A stretch of 25,473 nt of DNA from an uncultured Eubacteriales bacterium (GTDB lineage: Bacteria > Bacillota > Clostridia > Oscillospirales > Oscillospiraceae): positions 1-25,473 of the forward strand of contig CABRZO010000012.1 in the NCBI GenBank assembly GCA_902475455.1, written 5' to 3'. The notes under the pieces were generated by a model. That model was given only the letters and a program-made list of their open reading frames with translations. It had not been told where the DNA came from and ran no database searches. Shown here in pieces: positions 6,844 to 13,319 of this stretch. Each line of letters starts with the position of its first letter. Within the stretch, counting starts at the first letter, position 1. A program made the translations under genes and the position numbers.

Positions 6844-7290
6844 ATGACTCTTTCCGAAAAAGTGGCCTACCTGAAGGGTGTGGCTGAGGGACTGAAATTT
6901 GACCCCGACAAGTCCCCCGAGGGCAAGCTCATCTCCATCATGATGGACATTCTGGAGCACATGGCCCTCAACGCCGAGGAGAATGACGATTCCATCCAGG
7001 CCCTGGCCGACCAGCTGGACGACGTGTCCGACAGCCTGGCCCTGGTGGAGGATTACGTTTACAGCGACGAGTTCACCGAGGACGATGAAGACGACGAGGA
7101 CGACGCCGAGGAGGCCCTGGAGGCCCTGGAGGAGGACGGCTTCTTCGAGCTGGAGTGCCCCAACTGCTCCGACACCCTGGTGGTGGACAAGTCCGTGCTG
7201 GACAGCGGCAGCGTCACCTGCCCCGGCTGCGGCCAGGAGTTCGAGATTGAACTGGGCTATGAGGACGAGGAGGACTCCGAAGAGGAGTAA
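6844..7290 (+). CDS. CD1247 N-terminal domain protein with acidic linker and C-terminal zinc ribbon
   Basis: This 148-residue protein belongs to a small clostridial family of unknown function. The N-terminal helical domain (1-70) starts MTLSEKVAYLKGVAEGL and contains ISIMMDILEHMALNAEE. A very acidic linker (about 75-98) is rich in Asp and Glu. A zinc ribbon follows with Cys105, Cys108, Cys126 and Cys129 in the pattern CPNC...CPGCG, and the tail is again acidic. The start at 6844 is set by a strong AGGAGG; the upstream in-frame ATG at 6805 lacks one. It lies directly after efp and before a terminator, so it is probably cotranscribed with efp. The acidic, zinc-ribbon build would suit protein-protein contact or a transcription- or ribosome-associated role, but that is a guess. 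Confidence 0.85.
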   Translation: MTLSEKVAYLKGVAEGLKFDPDKSPEGKLISIMMDILEHMALNAEENDDSIQALADQLDDVSDSLALVEDYVYSDEFTEDDEDDEDDAEEALEALEEDGFFELECPNCSDTLVVDKSVLDSGSVTCPGCGQEFEIELGYEDEEDSEEE

Positions 7291-7316
7291 TCCCACTTCC
7301 AACCACACATGATAAG

Positions 7317-7351
7317 ACCCGAAGCGAGCTTGTCCCGCTTCGGGTTTTTTC
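7317..7351 (+). terminator. Terminator after the efp unit
   Basis: A 10-bp stem (acccgaagcg at 7317-7326, cgcttcgggt at 7336-7345) is followed by a run of T. Confidence 0.9.
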
Positions 7352-7407
7352 TGGACCAATACAACCCACAGCAGGGGCCCAAAGGCCCCGTCAAGGGAGG
7401 AATCACC

Positions 7408-8139
7408 ATGCCAGACCAGTTTTCCCGCACCCGGCTCCAATTCGGCCCTGAGGGCATTCAGCGGCTCCAGAAGGCCCATGTGGCGGTGTTCGGCATCGGG
7501 GGCGTGGGCGGCCACTGCACCGATGCCCTGGCCCGCAGCGGCGTGGGAGCCCTGGACCTCATCGACAACGACACCATCAGCCTCACCAACCTGAACCGCC
7601 AGATCATCGCCCTCCACTCCACCCTGGGCCAGCCCAAAGTGGAGGTGATGCGGCAGCGAATTCTGGACATCAACCCGGACTGCAAAGTGGAAACCTTCCA
7701 GACCTTTTATTTGCCGGAAAACGCCAACGATTTTGATCTGACCCGCTATGACTACGTCATCGACTGCGTGGACACGGTGACCGCCAAGCTGGAGCTGGCC
7801 CAGCGCTGCCACAGCCTGGGGGTGCCCCTGATCAGCTCCATGGGCACCGCCAACAAGCTGGACCCCACCCGGTTCGTAGTCACCGACCTGAGCAAAACCA
7901 CCATGTGCCCTCTGGCCCGGATTCTCCGCAAGGAGCTGGGCCGCCGGGGCATTAAGCACCTGAAAGTGGTCTACTCCACCGAACAGGCCCTGCCCCCCCG
8001 GTCTGACCTGCCCGAGGACCTGGAGGAGACCTCCAAGCGTCAGCTGCCCTCCAGCAACGCTTTTGTGCCCGCCGCGGCGGGGCTGGTGCTGGCCGGAGCG
8101 GTGATTCGGGACCTGGCGGGGGTGCAGCTCCATGACTGA
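7408..8139 (+). CDS. tcdA: tRNA threonylcarbamoyladenosine dehydratase (ThiF/E1-like)
   Basis: TcdA (CsdL) uses ATP to cyclise the t6A base at position 37 of ANN-decoding tRNAs to ct6A. The 243-residue protein has the E1-like nucleotide site GIGGVG at 29-34, Asp53 in DLIDNDTISLTNLNRQ, and DYVIDCVDTVTAKLELA. The TcdA-specific blocks SSMGTANKLDPTRFVVTDLS, TTMCPLARILRKELGRRGI and KVVYSTEQ separate it from ThiF or MoeB. The start at 7408 has GGGAGGA before it; an in-frame ATG at 7309 lies before the terminator of the previous unit and is rejected. It overlaps the next gene by 8 bases, so the two are translationally coupled. No promoter was convincing in the 56 bases between the terminator and the start. 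Confidence 0.93.
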   Translation: MPDQFSRTRLQFGPEGIQRLQKAHVAVFGIGGVGGHCTDALARSGVGALDLIDNDTISLTNLNRQIIALHSTLGQPKVEVMRQRILDINPDCKVETFQTFYLPENANDFDLTRYDYVIDCVDTVTAKLELAQRCHSLGVPLISSMGTANKLDPTRFVVTDLSKTTMCPLARILRKELGRRGIKHLKVVYSTEQALPPRSDLPEDLEETSKRQLPSSNAFVPAAAGLVLAGAVIRDLAGVQLHD

Positions 8140-8476
8140 CCCCGCCGCGCCGCTGGGGCAGTGGGTCACCGTCACCATAGACCGGCCCCTGGGCAGCCAT
8201 CACCCGGACTGGCCTGACCTGTACTACCCGGTCAACTACGGCTATGTGGCCGGGGTGATGGCCCCGGACGGGGAGGAGCAGGACGCCTATGTGCTGGGGG
8301 TGGACACCCCCTGCACTCAGTGCACCGGCCGGGTCATCGCCCTGGTCTGCCGCCGGGACGATGTGGAGGAGAAATGGGTGGTGGCCCCGCCGGGGCGGAG
8401 TTTCAGCCGGGAAGAAATCTGGGCACAAATTTCTTTCCAGGAGCGCTGGTTCGACGCCCAACTGATCACCAAATAA
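8132..8476 (+). CDS. Compact inorganic pyrophosphatase-like protein
   Basis: At 114 residues this is far shorter than the roughly 175 residues of family I soluble pyrophosphatases. It keeps their core: YPVNYGYV (32-39), then APDGEEQDAYVLGVD, where Asp46, Glu48 and Asp51 match the Mg-binding DGDPxD cluster. RRDDVEEKWVVAP (74-86) matches the second acidic cluster and its Lys. The N-terminal strands and C-terminal helices of the classic enzyme are missing. Similar short proteins occur in clostridia and are usually annotated as inorganic diphosphatases. It overlaps tcdA by 8 bases. Pyrophosphate removal could serve an ATP-using partner, but whether this small form hydrolyses pyrophosphate or another phosphoanhydride is not decided by the sequence. 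Confidence 0.75.
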   Translation: MTDPAAPLGQWVTVTIDRPLGSHHPDWPDLYYPVNYGYVAGVMAPDGEEQDAYVLGVDTPCTQCTGRVIALVCRRDDVEEKWVVAPPGRSFSREEIWAQISFQERWFDAQLITK

Positions 8477-8481
8477 TCTAA

Positions 8482-8525
8482 TCGCCCTGCCGTTTCAGTA
8501 TGAAACGCCAGGGCGACTTTGTTTT
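8482..8525. terminator. Convergent terminator between the pyrophosphatase-like gene and spmB
   Basis: A 16-bp stem with one mismatch (8482-8497 with 8501-8516) has a 3-base loop and is followed by ctttgttttt on the plus strand. The T tail serves the plus-strand unit best; the minus-strand side has only a weak T-rich tail. Confidence 0.75.
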
Positions 8526-9040
8526 TAGCCTCCGAACAGCAGCCGCACCGACCAACTGGCCACCAGAAACCCGGTGACGTCGGCAATCAGGGCCGCCGGG
8601 ATGGCGTAGCGGCTTCTCTTGACCCCCACCGCCCCGAAGTAGACCGCCACAGTATAGAAGGTGGTCTCGGTGCTGCCCAGCATCACCGCCACTGTCCGGC
8701 CGATGGTGGAATCCGCCCCGTAGGTCTGGATCAGCTCCGCTCCCACCCCCAGGGCGCCGCTGCCGCTGAAGGGCCGCACCAGCATCAGGGGCAGGGTTTC
8801 AGCGGGAATCCCCAGCACCCCCAGGGCCGGAGCCAGGGCCCGGGCCAGCAGATCAAAGGCCCCGGAGGCCCTTAACATGGCCACCGCCGTCAGCAGGGCC
8901 ACCAGATTGGGGAAAATCCGCAGCAATATCCCCAGGCCATCCCGGGCCCCCGCCCCCAGGGCGGAGTAGACGTCCACCCGCCGGGAGGCGGCGTAGAGGG
9001 CGGTGGCGGCCAGAATCAGCGGAATCAGCAGATCGCTCAC
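8525..9040 (-). CDS. spmB: Spore maturation protein B
   Basis: This 171-residue membrane protein carries the nucleoside-recognition/Gate domain shared with SpmA. In Bacillus, SpmA and SpmB are needed for full core dehydration and heat resistance of spores. Visible blocks are DLLIPLILAATALYA, ILLRIFPNLVALLTAVAMLR, LVRPFSGSGALGV, STETTFYTVAVYFGAVGVKR and a C-terminal hydrophobic segment. The start is taken as GTG at 9040, which overlaps the spmA stop in the sequence GTGA and has AAAGG upstream. An earlier in-frame ATG at 9112 would overlap spmA heavily and add a non-conserved extension. The pair is translationally coupled, in the usual order spmA-spmB. Confidence 0.93.
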   Translation of the reverse strand: MSDLLIPLILAATALYAASRRVDVYSALGAGARDGLGILLRIFPNLVALLTAVAMLRASGAFDLLARALAPALGVLGIPAETLPLMLVRPFSGSGALGVGAELIQTYGADSTIGRTVAVMLGSTETTFYTVAVYFGAVGVKRSRYAIPAALIADVTGFLVASWSVRLLFGG

Positions 9041-9615
9041 GGGGGCCACACCTTTCCCAGCAACTTGGCCCCCAGCAGCCCGGCCCCCAGGGCCAGGGCG
9101 GAAGTGAGCCACACCGCCGGCAGAATATCAAAGGGGTTCTGACAGCCGGCGGCGGAGCGGAGGGCGGCCACGGTGGTGGGCAGCAGCTGGATGGAGGCGG
9201 TGTTGCACACCACCAACAGGCACAATCCGTCCCCGGCCCTGCCCCCATAGCGCTCCGCCATCCCCTTGGCGGCCCGGATGCCGCAGGGGGTGGCGGCGTT
9301 GCCCAGCCCCAGCAGGTTGGCGCTGATGTTGGCGCTCACTGCGTCCAGCACTTCTCCGTTGTCCCGAAACTCCGGATAGAGCCGCCGCAGCACCGGCAGC
9401 AGCAGGGCCCGCAGCTTTCGGGTCAGGCCGCAGCGGTTCATCACCTCCAGCACTCCGTTCCACAGGCAGAGCATCCCCGCCATGGAAATGCAGAGGGTGA
9501 CGGCGCTCTGGGCCCCCTCCCCCGCCGCCTGGGACACCTGGGACAGGTTGCCGGTCAGCAGACCGCAGACCAGAGAGATGACCACCATGGCCACCCAAAA
9601 CACCGTCATTGCCAT
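9037..9615 (-). CDS. spmA: Spore maturation protein A
   Basis: This 192-residue membrane protein is the partner of SpmB in spore core dehydration. It starts MAMTVFWVAMVVISLVCGLL, with a GGGGGGAAG ribosome binding site before it. Conserved blocks are ISMAGMLCLWNGVLEVMNRCG, ISANLLGLGNAATPCGIRAA and LLVVCNTASIQLLPTTVAALR, the Gate-domain signatures of the family. The length is normal. A second Met at position 3 is an alternative start. Upstream lies a sigma-E-like promoter (9646-9674), in keeping with mother-cell expression of spm genes in Bacillus. The gene is divergent from the small exported peptide gene at 9826. Confidence 0.95.
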   Translation of the reverse strand: MAMTVFWVAMVVISLVCGLLTGNLSQVSQAAGEGAQSAVTLCISMAGMLCLWNGVLEVMNRCGLTRKLRALLLPVLRRLYPEFRDNGEVLDAVSANISANLLGLGNAATPCGIRAAKGMAERYGGRAGDGLCLLVVCNTASIQLLPTTVAALRSAAGCQNPFDILPAVWLTSALALGAGLLGAKLLGKVWPP

Positions 9616-9645
9616 TTGCTTCCCCCCTATTTCCAGTTCAGAGCC

Positions 9646-9674
9646 AGTCTATGCCAGCTCTGCCGGAGCTATGC
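9646..9674 (-). promoter_or_regulatory. Candidate sigma-E promoter of spmA
   Basis: On the minus strand, GCATAGCT (9674-9667) and CATAGACT (9653-9646) are 13 bases apart. The sigma-E consensus is roughly kmATAttt and CATACAmT, so the -10 differs at one central base. The start codon is about 30 bases further on, with the ribosome binding site between. This was judged by eye. Confidence 0.4.
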
Positions 9675-9825
9675 CGGGCAAAAAAGCCTCGAATCAATGC
9701 CCACCCCCGAGACACTTGTTTTCCAGACATTGGCGTGTTAGCATAAAAAGAGAAAATATATTCTCCCTTTTTCTGGATTTTAATTTTTAATTTGCTTTCG
9801 CTGACATTGAAAGGAGGTCCGCATT

Positions 9826-10068
9826 ATGAAATCACTTCGCAGTCTGTTGCTGGGGGCACTGATCCTGGGGGTATTGTGCTGTTCTCTGCTGGCCACCGCT
9901 CCTACCCATCCGGGCAACACCGTGTTCCTGGGGCCCACCATCCTGGATGAAGATATCTCCGCTGAAGATTCCGGCTGGATCCCCTTGGGCGTTGCCACCC
10001 TGGATGAGGATATTTCCGCTGAAGATTCCGACTGGATTCCCTTGGGCACCGCCACCCTATATGACTGA
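9826..10068 (+). CDS. Small exported peptide with a tandem 19-residue repeat (function unknown)
   Basis: This 80-residue protein is not recognised. It has a perfect ribosome binding site (AAAGGAGGT, 9 bases before ATG) and its own terminator, so it is a real gene. Residues 1-25 look like a signal peptide: MKSLRSLL, then a hydrophobic core LLLGALILGVLCCSLL, then ATA as a possible signal peptidase I site, although Pro at +1 is unfavourable; no lipobox fits. The remaining part is acidic. It contains LDEDISAEDSGWIPLGVAT (40-58) directly followed by LDEDISAEDSDWIPLGTAT (59-77), 16 of 19 residues identical. The gene is divergent from spmA. An AT-rich near-palindrome at 9750-9765 and a weak TTGTTT/TAGCAT pair (9716-9744) lie upstream. 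It could be a secreted signal or a spore or envelope component; there is no evidence to choose. Confidence 0.7.
   Translation: MKSLRSLLLGALILGVLCCSLLATAPTHPGNTVFLGPTILDEDISAEDSGWIPLGVATLDEDISAEDSDWIPLGTATLYD
9943..10056 (+). repeat. Tandem 57-bp coding repeat, two copies
   Basis: Copies lie at 9943-9999 and 10000-10056, in frame, inside the small exported peptide gene. They are nearly identical at DNA level too (for example gaagatatctccgctgaaga against gaggatatttccgctgaaga), which suggests a recent duplication. Confidence 0.9.
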
Positions 10069-10101
10069 CCCCGTGCCGACATTTCGGCCCCCTAACAGAC
10101 T

Positions 10102-10146
10102 AAAACGCTCTGCGTTGGAAGTTCCAACGCAGAGCGTTTTTTGTCT
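10102..10146. terminator. Bidirectional terminator between the peptide gene and gntR
   Basis: A near-perfect inverted repeat (10102-10118 with 10124-10140) starts with AAAA and ends with TTTT, and tttttt continues on the plus strand. On the minus strand the A run gives a short T tail, so it can serve the convergent gntR gene as well. Confidence 0.85.
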
Positions 10147-10205
10147 CGGTGCCTGATCTGTCGGGCCGGGTCCCTTGGGTCCGGCGCCGGAATGGCCCCA
10201 GGCGG

Positions 10206-10943
10206 TCAAACGGTGGTCTGTTGATCCGCCGCCACCTCGCCGGAGGACAGAATGTTCAAAAAGTGCTCCCGGGTGGTGTTCATATGTTCCTTCATGGTCA
10301 CAATGGCCGTGTGCTCGTCATGGGCCTCGATGGCCTCCACCAGCTTGCGGTGATAGGGAATACCGATCTCCATACCCAGACTGCGCACCGTGTGCATCAT
10401 AGCGCTGCTGAGGATGTCATTGAGCAGCTCATAGGTGGCAATGATCAGGGAATTGCCGGTGCTCTTGGCAATGGTCATATGGAAGGCAATATCGTCATCC
10501 GCAAAGCTTTTGGGGGTGCGCTTCTCCGTGTCCAGCTGGCTGGCCATCAGCCGCTTCAGCTGGGAGATGTGCTCCGGCGTAGCCCGCCGGGCCGCCAGCC
10601 CCGCCGTCTCCACCTCAATGGCGCATCGGAAGTCCAGCACCTCCTCGGTGCTGTGGGGGGTCAGATAAATATCCGGCACCAGAGAGTTTTTGACATGAGC
10701 GGCAATATTGGCTTCGCAGACAAAGGTGCCCTCTCCCAACCGGGTCTCCACCAGTCCCAGCACCGCCAGCTTTTGCAGCGCCTGGCGAACCGTCACCCGG
10801 CTGACCCCCAGAATATTGCCCAGTTCCGTCTCCGATGGCAGCTTTTCACCGGGATATAGCTCTCGATCAATGATCATCTGCTTGATCTGCTCAAACACCT
10901 GCTCACTGATGCTCTCCCGTTTCACCGGACTTAAACTCATCAT
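10206..10943 (-). CDS. GntR-family transcriptional regulator, FadR subfamily (FCD domain)
   Basis: This 245-residue protein is the likely regulator of the catabolic genes upstream of it on the same strand. The N-terminal winged helix-turn-helix (about 12-75) has YPGEKLPSETELGNILGVSR and VTVRQALQKLAVLGLV, then the wing RLGEGTFV. The C-terminal FCD effector domain (about 100-230) has the metal-site pattern Asp151, His155, His198 and His220 (DDDIAFHMTIAK, IPYHRKLVEAI, TMKEHM). FCD regulators usually bind small carboxylates or sugar acids, which suits a sugar-acid type pathway. Translation starts at ATG 10943 (GGAG 6 bases before) or the next ATG. The gene follows the glycerate kinase by about 140 bases with its own promoter region. 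The cognate operator is probably the TGTATGACA word at two promoters of the cluster (inference). Confidence 0.9.
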   Translation of the reverse strand: MMSLSPVKRESISEQVFEQIKQMIIDRELYPGEKLPSETELGNILGVSRVTVRQALQKLAVLGLVETRLGEGTFVCEANIAAHVKNSLVPDIYLTPHSTEEVLDFRCAIEVETAGLAARRATPEHISQLKRLMASQLDTEKRTPKSFADDDIAFHMTIAKSTGNSLIIATYELLNDILSSAMMHTVRSLGMEIGIPYHRKLVEAIEAHDEHTAIVTMKEHMNTTREHFLNILSSGEVAADQQTTV

Positions 10944-10995
10944 TCATCACTCCATTCGTGCCTGTGAAAATCTCAATCTTTTTCGATTTGTCAGC

Positions 10996-11014
10996 TTAAG
11001 TATAGTCTACCTAA
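10996..11014 (-). promoter_or_regulatory. Imperfect palindrome over the -10 of gntR (operator candidate)
   Basis: The plus-strand sequence TTAAGTATAGTCTACCTAA reads as TTA-n-GTA-n5-TAC-n-TAA arms when taken on the minus strand. It contains a minus-strand TATACT (-10). The -35 is poor (TTTTTT 17 bases before). A site here would suit autoregulation, but the word differs from the TGTATGACA found at the other two promoters. Confidence 0.4.
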
Positions 11015-11084
11015 TTTTAGCAAAAAAGCAACTGATTTTTCTTGAGATTTGCCCGAATGTGCCCTATTTGATTTGGCTTGACTT

Positions 11085-12242
11085 TCAACGTTCCGTTTCC
11101 TTGCTCCGGGCTGTCATTGCGGCGACGAGCCGGAATACCTGCTCCGCCGTCTGGACCATGTTCTGCCGGGCGGTCTCCGGCTCCATGGCCTCCTCCAGGG
11201 TCATGACCCGGGGCAGAATGGCGAAATAGGCGTCGATGCCCCGCTGATTGCACACCTCAGCTCCCGGGCGAATGCCTCCCGCCAGGGCCACCACCGGCAC
11301 GCCCCGGCGCTTGGCGCACTCCGCCACGCCGGCGGGGGTTTTGCCGAAGGCGGTCTGATGGTCCAGACAGCCCTCCCCGGTCACCACCAAATCCGCGTCC
11401 GCCAGGCAGTCCTCCAGCCGCAGGGCCTCCAGCACCAGCTGGATGCCGGGCTTCAGCTCCCCCTTCAGATAGGACAGGAAGGCAAAGCCCAACCCGCCGG
11501 CGGCGCCGGCCCCCGGGGTATCCCGGAGTTCCGAGCCCAGAGCAGCGGCGGTGGCGTCGGCAAACCGGGCCATATCACCGTCCAGCGCCTCCCGCTGTTC
11601 CGGCGTCACCCCCTTCTGGGGGCCGAAAATATAGGTGCAGCCCGTCTCCCCGCACAGGGGGTTGTTCACATCGCAGGCGATACGGAACCGGCAGTGTTCC
11701 AGCTCCCGCCGGGCCCCGGACACCTCCACCCGGGCCACCCTGCCCAGATCCCCCCCGGTGACTCCGCAGGGGGCGCCGGAGGCGTCCAGAAACTGAAAGC
11801 CCAGGGCGGTGAGCATTCCCAGGCCGCCGTCATTGGTGGCGCTGCCGCCGATGCCGATCAAAAACTCCCGGCAGCCCCGGTCCAGGGCGTCCACAATCAT
11901 CTGGCCCACCCCGAAGGAGGTGGCCCGCAGGGGCTCCCGGCAGGGGGACAGGGTGAGGCCGGAGGCGGCGGCCATCTCCATCACCGCCATCTTTTTCTCG
12001 GGCAGCCAGCCGTAGACCGCCTGCACCGGCGCCCCATAGGGGCCGGTGACCTCCACCGACACCCGCTCTCCGCCAAAGGCGTCCACCAGGGCCTCGCAGG
12101 TCCCCTCGCCTCCGTCGGCCACCGGCTTCACCAGGGCTTCCGCCGTGGGTATGGCCCGCAGCAAACCCTCCCGGACGGCGTTGCCCGCCTCCAGGGAGGA
12201 GAGGCTGCCCTTGAGGGAGTCAATGGCAATGACCACTTTCAT
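11085..12242 (-). CDS. Glycerate 2-kinase, type I (GarK/GlxK family)
   Basis: This 385-residue kinase phosphorylates glycerate with ATP, giving 2-phosphoglycerate in the characterised GarK/GlxK enzymes. Family marks are IDSLKGSLSS with Lys11, PVADGGEGT (40-48), GIGGSATNDGGLGM (130-143), DVNNPLCGETGCTYIFGPQKG, GAGAAGGLGFAF and DLVVTGEGCLDHQTAFGKTP. The length is normal. The ATG at 12242 has AAAGGAGC upstream. It lies 18 bases after the aldo/keto reductase gene, so the two are cotranscribed. With the GarR-type reductase further upstream it makes the classic pair that turns tartronate semialdehyde into 2-phosphoglycerate. It is the only kinase in the cluster, so the pathway seems to avoid sugar phosphates until this step, apart from any phosphorylated transketolase acceptor. 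Confidence 0.93.
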   Translation of the reverse strand: MKVVIAIDSLKGSLSSLEAGNAVREGLLRAIPTAEALVKPVADGGEGTCEALVDAFGGERVSVEVTGPYGAPVQAVYGWLPEKKMAVMEMAAASGLTLSPCREPLRATSFGVGQMIVDALDRGCREFLIGIGGSATNDGGLGMLTALGFQFLDASGAPCGVTGGDLGRVARVEVSGARRELEHCRFRIACDVNNPLCGETGCTYIFGPQKGVTPEQREALDGDMARFADATAAALGSELRDTPGAGAAGGLGFAFLSYLKGELKPGIQLVLEALRLEDCLADADLVVTGEGCLDHQTAFGKTPAGVAECAKRRGVPVVALAGGIRPGAEVCNQRGIDAYFAILPRVMTLEEAMEPETARQNMVQTAEQVFRLVAAMTARSKETER

Positions 12243-12260
12243 GGAACATGCTCCTTTCTC

Positions 12261-13130
12261 TCATACGATATCCAGGCTCACCGGCCGGGCGGGGGGCGGG
12301 AAGGCCTGGTCCAAGGCCTCCAGCTCCTGCCGGGTGAGGCAGAAGTCCAGGGCCGCCGCGTTCTCCGAAACGTGTTGGGGGGTGGATGCCTTGGGAATGG
12401 CGATCACATTGTCTTTTTGCAGCACAAAATTCAGCAGCACCTGGGCGGAGGTGGCCCCGTGGGCCCGGGCCGCCTCCGTCACCGCCGGGTGGGACAGCAG
12501 CCCCCGTCGCAGAGTGCCCCCTTGGGCCAGGGGACAATAGGCCATCAGGGCGATCTGCCGCTCCGCCAGCCAGCCCTGCAAATCGAACTCGATTCCCCGG
12601 GACCCCAGGTGATAGAGCACCTGATCCGCCACGCAGTGGTCTCCCAGCCCTGTGGCCATCAGCTCCTTCATATCCCGCAGGTCCAGGTTGGACACGCCCC
12701 AGCGGCGGATTCTGCCCAGGGCCACCTGACGCTCCATCTCCTGGGCCGTCTCCCGGAGGGGGATGCTCCCCCGCCAGTGGAGCAGATACAGGTCCAGATA
12801 GTCGGTGCCCAGCCGCCCCAGCGTGGCCTCCAGGCTGCGCTCCAGCCGGCCCCGGCCGGCGTTATGAGGGTACACCTTGGAGACCAGAAACAGCTTTTCC
12901 CGGTCCAGGCCCTGAATGGCCTCACCGATCAGCTGTTCCGACCGGCCCTCCCCGTACATCTCCGCCGTGTCAATCAACGTCATGCCCAGCTCAATTCCCA
13001 GCCGCAGGGTGTCTCGCTCCTGCTGGCGGGGGCTGAGGCCCTGGCCCAGATACCAGGTGCCCTGGCCCAGCCGGGGCACCACAGTGCCGTCCTTCAGCCG
13101 CAGAGTACGGGCCATGGAACAGGATTGCAT
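12261..13130 (-). CDS. Aldo/keto reductase
   Basis: This 289-residue NAD(P)H-dependent oxidoreductase has the (beta/alpha)8 AKR fold. The catalytic tetrad is visible as Asp54 and Tyr59 (LIDTAEMYGEG), Lys85 (FLVSKVYP) and His118 (LDLYLLHWRGSIPL). The cofactor-binding end has VIAIPKASTPQHVSENAAAL. The start at 13130 is chosen for GAAAGGAAG 9 bases before it; ATG at 13115 (MARTLRLKDGTVVPRLGQGT) is the other candidate, and an in-frame ATG at 13169 lies inside a hairpin and lacks a ribosome binding site. It is cotranscribed with the glycerate kinase. In the cluster it may reduce a small aldehyde left after carbon-carbon cleavage, or reduce or oxidise the incoming sugar. The substrate cannot be read from the sequence. 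Confidence 0.9.
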   Translation of the reverse strand: MQSCSMARTLRLKDGTVVPRLGQGTWYLGQGLSPRQQERDTLRLGIELGMTLIDTAEMYGEGRSEQLIGEAIQGLDREKLFLVSKVYPHNAGRGRLERSLEATLGRLGTDYLDLYLLHWRGSIPLRETAQEMERQVALGRIRRWGVSNLDLRDMKELMATGLGDHCVADQVLYHLGSRGIEFDLQGWLAERQIALMAYCPLAQGGTLRRGLLSHPAVTEAARAHGATSAQVLLNFVLQKDNVIAIPKASTPQHVSENAAALDFCLTRQELEALDQAFPPPARPVSLDIV

Positions 13131-13162
13131 CAGACCACTTCCTTTCGGTACATAGGCGCGAA

Positions 13163-13242
13163 ACCGCATTCCGCGGGGGCGGAATGCGGTCGCGGCGCGT
13201 ATCCTGCAAAATCATTGGAACAGGAGTGAGAGGGATACGCGC
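13163..13242 (-). repeat. Two nested-type hairpins in the garR-AKR intergenic region
   Basis: Hairpin one has a 12-bp stem (accgcattccgc at 13163-13174, gcggaatgcggt at 13179-13190) with a GGGG loop. Hairpin two has a 10-bp stem (gcgcgtatcc at 13195-13204, ggatacgcgc at 13233-13242) closing a 28-base loop. Neither has a T tail on the minus strand, so they are not ordinary terminators. They may adjust mRNA ends between garR and the AKR-kinase pair, or be a repeat element. No gene was seen from 13131 to 13319. Confidence 0.65.
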
Positions 13243-13319
13243 TAGAAACTTCCGGGCGGGCGAGCTCTGCCGCCGCGGTTTTTCTCAATGATATCACCCA
13301 ACCTGGGCTGCGTCCAGAA

